From: Sorghum bicolor
Lineage: Eukaryota > Streptophyta > Magnoliopsida > Poales > Poaceae
DNA: 64,000 nt
Assembly: GCF_000003195.3 (NCBI RefSeq)
Contig: NC_012872.2
Span: 59,005,695-59,069,694, forward strand
Direction: 5' to 3'
Positions within the stretch are counted from its first letter, which is position 1. The number at the start of each line of letters is the position of its first letter. Below the pieces are notes generated by a model that did not search any database, had not been told where the DNA came from, and was given only the letters and a program-made list of their open reading frames with translations. The position numbers and the translations under genes were made by a program. This document shows positions 55,901-64,000 of this stretch, in pieces.

Positions 55901-58900
55901 AACTGAACTGTTCTGTTTGTTTTATTTATAAAGATGCTTTGCTCATGTCTGTTTATCTTCCCTTATGCTTCTCTCTAGTACACATGTATAAATGTTTTAA
56001 TACATTGCAATCAATTCTATGTTTGTCTATGTACCATAGTATATGGTGTTTGCATAACTTCATCTCAAGAGACATTTTTGCTAACTGAATTGCAGGTGTG
56101 GAAATTCTTCATTACTTTTACTGATGTTCTGGGTCTTTGTCCAGTTACACTCGATGAGTTTGTTCAGTCTCTTCATGATTATGTAAGTTCCTTTTTCCTC
56201 TGGACTTCTGTATGTTTTTATTTCTTTTTCTTTTGCTGGTAGAGTAATGGTAAGGGAGGAAAATTGAATAAATAGATATGTATGGTTATGTTCTTCACAC
56301 TTTCTGAGTGGTAAGATCAGGCACAAAGAAAGACACGTGGATGATTGATCAAAGATTCAAAGGTTATCTCTCGCTTGGGGCAACAAATGAATTAATATTA
56401 AATTGGACAGGAGTGGATACACAGCTCTCCTGTGTGTTCGAGAAAATTGAACAGGAGTGACCTGTGACCACAGTCCTTATGTTTGTCTTAGTTCCTACTA
56501 GTGGTCCTATAACATTTCTTATGTCAGATTTGATATTCCTTGTTTTTGTGTTCTACGAGCGCATTTATCTGTACTGCCATTAAAGTTTTAATTCATAATA
56601 TATCAATTTAAAAATTTAACTTTGTATATATTATTGAATATCATAAATGAAACTTGGATGAAGGGCGGGCCTGGTGCAAGCGATAGAGTCTTGCCGCCTG
56701 TGACCGGAAGGTCCCGGGTTTGAGTCGCGGTCTCCTCGCATTGCACAGGTGAGGGTAAGGCTTGCCACTGACACCCTTCCCCAGACCCCGCACAGAGCGG
56801 GAGCTCTCTGCACTGGGTACGCCCCCCTTATAAATGAAACTTGGATCTCAGTGGTCATGCAAAGCTGAAACAATTCCAAGTTCATTCATGAATTTGGTTG
56901 ACTCAGAATATGCAACGGAAAGCTTTTTCTTAGTATTTCTTTTTGTTTGATCTCATTAGGGTTCTTTGCTCCATTTAACTAGGTGCTACATAACTAAAAC
57001 CATGGTACACTGGTATTCTGCCAGTGTGTTTATTATCTTATCTATCACCTTTTTTATACTGGGAGATGTCTGCTGATTTGGGTATTAGCTGGTGTCCATA
57101 CAGAGCTGTTTATTATATCCATGACTTCACATGTCCACGCAATACAGTACTGTTATATATATTCTTTTATAAAACTTTTGTAGCCTTGGTCACTAGGCTT
57201 GGAAGCTAGCATCTTCTGAAGCAATATACTGATAATCTACAATATTTTTTCTTATATTTGTCTTATCCTAAATTGTTATCTTTTTATAGGATTCAAGGTT
57301 GTTGGGGGAACTGCATGTTGCTCTACTGAAATCCATTATAAAGGATATTGAGGATGTTGCTAGAACTCAATCAATTGCACTGGGGGTAAATCCAGGTGGC
57401 CATCCACAAATTGTTGAAGGGGTGGGTATATAATTGTACATGCATATTTGATGTTAATTTCAAATATTACATTCATTTTCTTTTCATCCTGTCCATTTCT
57501 GTTTTTTCTTAATATATTCTTGAACAATTATGTTTCCTTCTGGCAGGCATATGCCTGGGGATTCAATATACGTAGCTGGCAACGCCATCTTAATCTTCTT
57601 ACATGGCCTGAGATATTAAGACAGTTTGCTTTATCTGCTGGTTTCGGACCCCAGTTAAAGAAAAGGACGGTAGAAGATTCTTACTATCGTAACGATAATG
57701 AGGTCTGTGCTCCTATACATCCCACCTGCCTTTAAGATGATTTCAGTTAAAAGTCACTTGAATCAGTTAAGATATTTGAATTCTATTATAAGTTTCTCCT
57801 TAACTGATACAGTACCTTGTAAACAAATGGTCAAGTGATACTTATGAAATTCAAAATAACCTCCTGAATGATGCCAGCAACTTACCATTAATACTTAGGC
57901 TGTGTCTTATTTTGTTTGAGGTCCTTCCACATTTTAACCTACATCATGTTGAAGAAATGATGAGTATTAATCACAAATATAGATTGATTTTAAAGATAAC
58001 CAGTTTGCTTGTTTCTAGTGATTAGGCTGAAGGTCAAAAGTCAACTGAAAAAGTACTGAAATAATGAGAATTCTCATGAAAAATTAAACATATATCTGAG
58101 CCATGTGAAATATTAGTTCTCAGAAGCGATCTCTAGTGAGTTTACACCAAATTCTCAGTTTTCTGCATGACAAGAAAAAAACATATAAAAGTATTTTCAC
58201 AAGGTCGGCGCAAAATTTGTTGCAGGGTCATGATGGTGAGAATGTTATATCGACACTTCGAAATGGTTCAGCAGCTGTGAATGCTGCTGCTAAGATGAAG
58301 GAAAGAGGTTACACCAATCGACGTAGATCCCGCCACCGTCTCACTCCTGGAACTGTAAAATTTGCCGCTTTCCATGTGCTTTCTCTTGAAGGGAGTAAAG
58401 GTCTCACAATATTGGAAGTAGCAGAAAAAATTCAGGTACATACACATATATGTATCTTTAATTCCTTTCCCTCTTAAGTGGCTATCTTTGATTTTGTAAG
58501 CTGACTATTTTCCTGTTCAGAAATCTGGATTGAGAGACCTCACAACAAGCAAGACACCTGAGGCATCCATAGCTGCTGCCTTGTCTAGGGACACAAAACT
58601 TTTTGAGAGAACTGCTCCTTCGACATATTGCGTGAAGTCGCCTTATAGAAAAGATCCAGCTGATTCTGAGGCCGTGTTGTCAGCAGCACGTGAAAAAATT
58701 AGGGCTTTTCAGAATGTGCTTTCTGACTCTGAAGCTGAAAAGGAGGCAGATGAAGCTGAGAGGGATGATGATTCTGAATGTGATGATGCTGACGATGACC
58801 CTGATGGTGATGATGTGAATACTGAGGTGGAAGATGACAAGGATCCTCCTCTTGCTGTCAAGGCACAAGATGAAGTACCGAGTACAACTACAGTTATTGG

Positions 58901-59862
58901 CATAAGGTCCGAATTAGATAGTGTGGGTAATGCATTGAACTCATCAAGTAGTTTTACTAAGTCAGCAAAAGGCACTCCTCTCCCTTCTTTAGGCAAGTCC
59001 GATGCAGCAGATACTTCTAATGATTCACCTCTTGGAGGCTCATCAGCTAATCATGAAGTAGCCCCTGGTGATTCTGAAAATACGCAAATTGATGAAAGCA
59101 ATCAAGTTGAGCCTTGGGTACGTGCACTAGCAGAAGGTGACTACTATGATCTTAGTGTTGAAGAACGCCTTAACGCATTGGTTGCCCTCGTTGGTGTTGC
59201 TACTGAAGGGAACTCTATTCGTGGTGTACTTGAGGTATTTATTATGATCCTGCTAAACTACTCTTCTATCTTGTCATTCCTCATTGGGAGACATCTGATC
59301 AAGAGTCTTGCAGGAACGTTTGGAGTTAGCAAATGCCTTAAAGAAGCAAATGTGGGCAGAAGCGCAACTTGACAAGAGGCGTTCCAAGGAAGAATTTGCT
59401 AGCAGAGTACAATATAACTCTGACATGGGTTTGAAGGCTGATATATATCAAGAAAACAATGCTACAGAGATTTCTTCAACTCCAGCCTGTGATGTTTATA
59501 AAGAGAATGATGGACATGTTGGGACAATCAACAGTTGTGAGATGGATGATCAGCATAATCAGGGTAATTTTGGCAGTATGGCTTATGAGAGAAATGGCAT
59601 AGGCCAGGAAATCCTTGCAACCCCAGATACTTCGTATGTTCAGCAGTATGCTTATGCTGATAAAACACGATCTCAGTTGAAATCGTACATTGGTCACCGG
59701 GCAGAACAGCTCTATGTTTACAGATCCCTGCCCCTAGGTCAGGATCGGAGGCGAAACAGGTATTGGCAGTTTACAACTTCAGCATCACCAAATGACCTTG
59801 GCTCAGGAAGAATCTTTTTTGAATCCAAAGATGGATGTTGGAGAGTTATTGACTCAGAGGAG
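49977..59862 (+). CDS. RLT: RINGLET-type homeobox-DDT protein, copy 2 (exons 1-14, interrupted)
   Basis: Same gene structure as copy 1. Exons: 49977-50199, 50292-50810, 52083-52159, 52947-53465, 53552-53644, 53717-53881, 53962-54184, 55422-55522, 56096-56182, 57290-57421, 57547-57702, 58226-58435, 58521-59234, 59314-59862. All splice sites and the reading frame are intact, and homeodomain, coiled coil, DDT, HARE-HTH, WHIM1- and WHIM2-like parts are present. Exon 14 has 36 extra bases (59470-59505, encoding ISSTPACDVYKE less one boundary residue choice) absent from copy 1. Exon 1 differs from copy 1 at 11 of 223 positions by my count, exon 13 at 10 of 714. Exons 15-18 (Cys/His cluster, RGG and acidic tail) are not in the window: intron 14 is entered by a copia element at 60360. 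It may still be expressed if the insertion is spliced out, or yield a truncated protein. Confidence 0.9.
54589..55037. other. Copy-2-specific segment of RLT intron 7
   Basis: About 450 bp with no counterpart in copy 1, which jumps from AGGATTTC to TAAAAAGCTCCGGGCAG. No TIR or TSD was recognised, so a deletion from copy 1 is possible. It begins exactly where the identical tract ends. Confidence 0.7.
56660..56829 (+). mobile_element. tRNA-derived SINE (Au-like) in RLT copy 2 intron 9, 17-bp TSD
   Basis: 170 bp flanked by the perfect direct repeat ATAAATGAAACTTGGAT (56643-56659 and 56830-56846). Copy 1 carries a single near-identical site at about 18603. Internal polymerase III-like boxes are visible: GGTGCAAGCGATAGAGT as an A box and GGGTTTGAGTCGC as a B box. 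The body (CCTCGCATTGCACAGGTGAG, CCCAGACCCCGCACAGAGCG) matches what I recall of grass Au-type SINEs. There is no poly(A); it ends GGGTACGCCCCCCTT. Confidence 0.92.
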
Positions 59863-60359
59863 GTAAAGTGTTAATTTATACTTATTAGATTCTATATTTC
59901 TACTTATTCATTTTACTATTGTACTAAAAAGCTCAAGGCAGATTTCAAATTGTGTTATTTGCTGGATAATATGTTTGCTAGCATCAGGCTACCAGTCCTT
60001 TATTCCTTCTTAATACAATGATAATGATGCAAATATGTTTAAAGTAATATTTGGATTATTTTCAACTATTTTAGATTTTAGAAAAAGGTTTGAATCTAGA
60101 AATGTACTGCCTGTCAGCATTGTCTATGGCTCCATGCTCACTCTGGTTCCAAATCCTGGGCGGTAACCGTGCAGTCACTGTTGGTCACTCATAATCCCCA
60201 TTAATACCTGGATTTATAGAAGTTATAGTAACACCATGTTTTGATGACTCTGCATGTTGTTTCGGATTCATAATATCCAAAGTTGGGGAATAAGCATTAC
60301 AGTAGAACAGAGTCCACTGGGAAACAGGTGGTTACCGCCCAGTTACCAGCATAACAGGG

Positions 60360-60476
60360 TGTTGGAGTATGTGTGTAACAGGCCCATGTGGCTAGGCCCA
60401 TGAGGCCCATGTATCCCTAATTATATGGCACCCTGGTTAGGGTTAGCCCAACTAATGAGAAACCCTAATTCTAACA
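60360..60476 (+). repeat. Copia 5' LTR, 117 bp
   Basis: Starts TGTTGGAGTATG and ends ATTCTAACA, the usual TG..CA with inverted TGTT/AACA ends. It is short for a plant copia element. Its left edge is fixed by comparison with copy 1 and its right edge by the adjoining primer binding site. Confidence 0.85.
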
Positions 60477-60491
60477 TGGTATCAGCCTAGG
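60477..60491 (+). promoter_or_regulatory. tRNA primer binding site
   Basis: TGGTATCAGCCTAGG directly follows the LTR. TGGTATCAG is complementary to the 3' end of initiator tRNA-Met and is the standard plant copia primer site; the last bases deviate from the usual GAGCC. Confidence 0.8.
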
Positions 60492-60549
60492 TTTTCCTCC
60501 CAGCCGCCTGCAGGCAACCAGCCGCCGCCGCCGGCCGGCCGCCGCCGCC

Positions 60550-62376
60550 ATGGCAGGCCGGGCACCTCCTCCTCTTCCCTACCTCCAGCAGTTTCCGGCG
60601 CTCCCCTACCCGTCCTGGGCCCGAGCCGCCGCGGGTGGCCAGCCTCGCCCTCCCCTGCAGCAGCCAGCGGGCGCGGACGTCGCGGCGCGCGGGGAGGCCG
60701 CGATGCACGCGGACGCGCAGCCAGCGGACGCGGCCCGCCCTTCCCTCCTCCTGGCGGCCGTCGCGGGCGCCGAACCAGACGCCGCCGCCGCCGCCGCGGG
60801 TGGCCAACCCCGCCCTCCCCTGCAGCAGCCAGCGGGCGCGGACGCCGCGGCGCGCGGGGAGGCCGCGATGGCGGCTGCGCGCGCGGCAGCAGCGCGCGGG
60901 GCGCACCAGGACCGCGCCCCTGTGGACGGAACGCGTGCAGACGCCGCCGAGGACGCCGCGGCCGCCTCTAAGCTCCAGCTGGGCACCAACGACGACGCCG
61001 CCGCAGCAGCCTACGCCCGGGGAGCGGCTGCCGCCATTGCTGCAGGCCTTGGCATGCCCTTGGACATGACCGATCTGCCCAGGACGCTGCTCACAGCCGG
61101 AGGCGCCCTGTCCAGGGGGCTTGCTGCCGGCCCGCGTGCAGCTGTGGGCGCAGCCCCCTTCCCTGCACCGCCTCCGCCGCCTGTGATGCATCGTCCGGAC
61201 TCCACACTCATCGCTGCTCTCGTCACTGCTCGGGCTGCGGCTGCGGAGGGCCGGGCCCGCGTGCGTGAGGCCGCTCTCGCTTGGGAACGCGAGCGCGACG
61301 CGGCCGACGCCTTGGCCCGCCAGATCGCCGACGCCGAGCAGTTCCTCGGCCTTCCAGCCTCGCCTGACGTCGGGACCACGTCCTCGGGATCGACTTCGGT
61401 CGTCTGGCACGATCCGGCCGACCCCCACGTAGTGCAGCTCCACTACCTGGCAGGGGGCGTCCAAAACATCCGCCTCCTCGTCCCGGTCGTCCTCGAGCCC
61501 GAGTCGCCCTCCTACGCTCGCTGGAGGGACTTGGTCCTCCTCACCCTCCGCCGCTACGCCCTCGATGACCACGTCCTCCTCGACACCGCGGGGGCGGTCC
61601 CGACCCCCTCGTGGCTTCGCCTCGACAGCGTCGTCCTGTCCTGGATTCTGGGGACGATCTCCCTGGACCTCCACGACCTCGTCCGCAACACCCCGAGCGC
61701 TCGCGGGGCCTGGCTAGCACTCGAGGGCCAGTTCCTGGGCAACGCCGAAGCCCGGGCTCTGCGGCTCGACGCGAGCTTCCGCACCTTCGTCCAGGGCGAC
61801 CTCTCCGTCAGCGAGTACTGCCGCCAGATGAAGGGTATGGCGGACTCCCTCGGCGACCTCGGCTGGCCCGTGGAGGACCGCATCTTGGTCCTCAACGTTC
61901 TCCGCGGGCTCAGTGACCGCTACTCCTACCTCCGGACGTGGATCACCAGGCAGCGGCCCTTCCCCACCTTCCTGCAGGTCCGTGACGACCTTGTCATGGA
62001 GGAGCTTACTCAGGGCCTACAGCCTGGGTCCACCTCCGCTTCGGGGTCCTCGTCGTCCTCCTCGACTGCTCTCGCTGCCACTCCTCCACCTCGTCCCGCC
62101 GCCCCACCACAGTCGTCACTTCTGGGTCCTCTTCCCCCCGGGCCGAGCGGGGGTGGGGGGGGGGCCGTGGCGGTCGCCGTCGTCGTGGTGGGGGACGTGG
62201 AGCAGGTCGTGGGGGCAACACGACGCCGCTGCCACCTCCACGAGGTGCACCCTGGCCATCCTACCACCACCCATGGTCAGGGCGCATCTCCATGTGGCCG
62301 TTCCAGGCTTCCGGTGGCGAGCCTCGCCCGCCGGCAGCCATGCTCGCGGGTGCTCCCCCGGGGTTCCCCTCAGTGA
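60550..62376 (+). CDS. Copia Gag polyprotein
   Basis: Structural capsid protein of the retrotransposon. The frame is open for 608 codons. Residues ~1-215 are Ala/Pro-rich with an internal duplication (60631-60705 and 60796-60870, 165 bp apart). The capsid domain spans about 315-495, with YARWRDLVLLTLRRYAL, LDLHDLVRNTPSARGAWLAL, FVQGDLSVSEYCRQMKGMAD and the family-typical DRILVLNVLRGLSDRYSYL. The Ser/Pro tail then runs into a G10 stretch at 62155-62164. Codons after it (AVAVAVVVVGDVEQVV) look out of frame. In the -1 frame the sequence becomes GRGGRRRR-rich, like a nucleocapsid, and continues into protease, so genuine Gag probably ends near 62150. No CCHC knuckle is visible. Confidence 0.85.
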   Translation: MAGRAPPPLPYLQQFPALPYPSWARAAAGGQPRPPLQQPAGADVAARGEAAMHADAQPADAARPSLLLAAVAGAEPDAAAAAAGGQPRPPLQQPAGADAAARGEAAMAAARAAAARGAHQDRAPVDGTRADAAEDAAAASKLQLGTNDDAAAAAYARGAAAAIAAGLGMPLDMTDLPRTLLTAGGALSRGLAAGPRAAVGAAPFPAPPPPPVMHRPDSTLIAALVTARAAAAEGRARVREAALAWERERDAADALARQIADAEQFLGLPASPDVGTTSSGSTSVVWHDPADPHVVQLHYLAGGVQNIRLLVPVVLEPESPSYARWRDLVLLTLRRYALDDHVLLDTAGAVPTPSWLRLDSVVLSWILGTISLDLHDLVRNTPSARGAWLALEGQFLGNAEARALRLDASFRTFVQGDLSVSEYCRQMKGMADSLGDLGWPVEDRILVLNVLRGLSDRYSYLRTWITRQRPFPTFLQVRDDLVMEELTQGLQPGSTSASGSSSSSSTALAATPPPRPAAPPQSSLLGPLPPGPSGGGGGAVAVAVVVVGDVEQVVGATRRRCHLHEVHPGHPTTTHGQGASPCGRSRLPVASLARRQPCSRVLPRGSPQ

Positions 62377-64000
62377 CCCCGTGGGCGGCCCCGTTCCCCG
62401 CGTCCTCGTGGGCTACTCCACCGACGCCCTTGCCCGGGTCCGCCGGCTGGGACCAGGCGGCCTTGGCGCACTCCTTCAGCACCATGGCCCTGACACCTCC
62501 TGTCGGGCCGGAGTGGGTCGCCGACTCTGGGGCTACTTACCACACCACTCCTAACCCCGGTATACTTTCTTCTGTTCGCCCTCCTTCTCCATCTCTCCCT
62601 TCGTCCATTATGGTCGCTAATGGGTCTTGTCTTCCTGTCACCTCTGTGGGTGCTGCCGGCCCCCATGGTTCCTTTCGTCTTCCTGATGTTCTTGTTGCTC
62701 CTTCTATGGTTCACAATCTTCTTTCTATTCGTCGTTTTACAGCTGACAACTCTTGTTCTGTGGAGTTTGACTCTTCTGGTCTTACTGTGAAGGATTTGGC
62801 TTCCCGGCGTCCTCTGCTCCGATGTGACAGCACGGGGCCCCTTTACACTCTTCGCTTTCCGGCTTCTGCCTCGCCTCCTTCGCCGGTTTTGTCAGCTGCC
62901 TTCACCACCACTACCTCCACTACTTGGCACCGGCGTCTCGGCCATCCTGGACGTGATGCTTTGATGCAGCTTAGTCGTAGTTCCGATATTCGATGTACTC
63001 GGGCTCACGATGAGCATTTGTGTCATGCGTGCCAACTGGGCCGTCATGTTCGTCTTCCTTTTTCTAGTTCTTCTCATGCGGTCCGCATTTTTGATCTTGT
63101 ACATTGTGACTTATGGACCTCTCCTGTCATCAGTATTTCTGGATACAAGTACTATCTTGTGGTGGTGGATGATTATTCTCATTATTCCTGGACTTTTCCT
63201 TTACGTGCAAAGTCTGATGCTTTCCCCGCGCTTGTCCACTTTTTCGCTTGGGTGTCCACACAGTTCGGCCTCACTATCAAGGCTGTCCAGTGTGACAATG
63301 GTCGGGAGTTCGACAACTCCACCTCCCGCGCCTTCTTTCTCTCACACGGTGTCCAGCTGCGCATGTCTTGCCCGTATACCTCCTCTCAAAACGGCAAGGC
63401 TGAGCGCATGATTCGCACCACCAACGACACCGTGCGCACTCTCCTGCTCCAGGCCTCTCTTCCTGCTCGCTTCTGGGCCGAGAGCTTGCACACCTCCACT
63501 TACCTCCTTAACCGCCTTCCTTCCGCTGCTTGTCCAGCTCCCACACCCCACCACGCTCTCTTTGGTACCCCTCCTCGCTATGATCACCTTCGAGTCTTTG
63601 GGTGTGCGTGTTACCCCAACACCACCGCCACCGCTCCTCACAAGCTGGCACCCCGTTCGACTCTCTGTGTCTTCCTTGGGTACTCCCCGGATCACAAGGG
63701 GTATCGATGCTACGACCTTACCTCTCGTCGAGTCCTCATATCTCGCCATGTGGTGTTCGACGAGTCGATCTTCCCCTTTTCCACCACTACCACTCCTGCT
63801 TCCACCTCGGAGCATGACCTCTCCTCTGTGTTTCCTACTGACCCGGTGGTCGAGCCACCTTTTCCGGTGTTTCCTGCAGGTACTGCTACGTCGCCTGTCG
63901 TCCGTGACACCTCGGGGCCTCTACCCTGCCCGGGTCCCGAGGTGTCACCTTCCGGCCCGGCCCCTGCGCCTGACGCGGGTCCCGGGTCGGCACCTTCGAC
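62150..64000 (+). CDS. Copia Pol (protease, integrase), partial
   Basis: Open in the -1 frame relative to Gag from the G-run to the window end. Protease: WVADSGATYH, catalytic Asp codon at 62523. GAG-pre-integrase: HRRLGHPGRDALMQLS followed by CHACQLG, an HHCC zinc site (about 62925-63045). Integrase triad: Asp in VHCDLW (63108), Asp in VQCDNGREF (63294) and Glu in NGKAERM (63402), then FWAESLHTSTYLLNRLPS. A Pro/Ser/Thr-rich linker runs to the end of the window; reverse transcriptase and RNase H are not reached. No stop was seen in this part, which suggests a fairly young element. The start is not an ATG: expression would need a frameshift or an unbroken G-run. Confidence 0.88.

Larger units (their letters stand above)
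48657..60359 (+). repeat. Direct duplicate, copy 2 (partner 8686-22487)
   Basis: Collinear copy of the RLT promoter and gene through intron 14. Its left edge (48657) follows the nested TIR elements at once, and its right edge is the copia LTR at 60360. Confidence 0.95.
60360..64000 (+). mobile_element. Ty1/copia LTR retrotransposon, 3' part beyond window
   Basis: Inserted in intron 14 of RLT copy 2, in the same orientation. Order seen: 117-bp LTR, primer binding site, gag, protease, GAG-pre-integrase, integrase. Integrase before reverse transcriptase is the copia order; the RT and 3' LTR lie outside. The copy 1 sequence CAGGGTGCTCTAAATC gives the unoccupied site, and CAGGG before the LTR is the expected 5-bp TSD. 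Confidence 0.93.

Noticed and set aside
60487..61674. 395-codon open frame antisense to copia gag
   Set aside because: Arg/Gly/Ala-rich composition mirrors the GC-rich gag codons. No family signature, and the sense frame has the capsid domain.
1..64000. CRISPR arrays, bacterial operons, rRNA or tRNA genes
   Set aside because: None seen. Spliced genes and repeat content are those of a plant nuclear genome.

Overview
This is plant nuclear DNA, most likely from a grass of the sorghum/maize group. The evidence is intron-rich genes with GT..AG junctions, a GC-rich PPR gene, many Tourist- and Stowaway-type MITEs, an Au-like SINE, LINE remnants, PIF/Harbinger elements and a Ty1/copia retrotransposon. 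The species call is inference from repeat content and gene style. There is no operon logic; genes are single units in a transposon-rich background.

Layout. 603-2039 (minus): an intact single-exon PPR gene. 2.4-8.6 kb: a run of small TIR elements, several with readable target-site duplications (TSDs). 8.69-27.2 kb (plus): a complete 18-exon RINGLET (RLT)-type homeobox-DDT gene, predicted 1,842 aa, the large non-catalytic partner of plant ISWI remodelers. 27.2-32.3 kb: MITE cluster. 32.3-35.8 kb: degenerate plus-strand LINE with a minus-strand LINE tail nested inside it by a 14-bp TSD. 36.3-43.4 kb (minus): a universal stress protein (USP) gene whose intron is split by a 5.7-kb PIF/Harbinger composite. 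The composite holds a decayed transposase and Myb-like ORF, and its right-hand partner carries a captured piece of an NRT1/PTR transporter gene. 43.4-48.65 kb: nested TIR elements, tandem repeats and a captured receptor-kinase fragment. 48.66-59.86 kb (plus): a second RLT copy, a direct duplicate of 8.69-22.49 kb, with its first 14 exons intact. 60.36 kb to the end: a copia element inserted in intron 14 of that copy, running out of the window before its reverse transcriptase.

The two RLT copies serve as natural controls for each other. Several insertions present in one copy have an empty site in the other, which reads out exact element ends and TSDs (Tourist TTA, Stowaway TA, SINE 17 bp) and places those insertions after the duplication. 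One 1,096-bp stretch (15402-16497 = 53493-54588) is identical base for base, while neighbouring exons and introns differ, which points to recent gene conversion. Two transposon-borne gene fragments (NPF transporter, LRR receptor kinase) show gene capture by small TIR elements.
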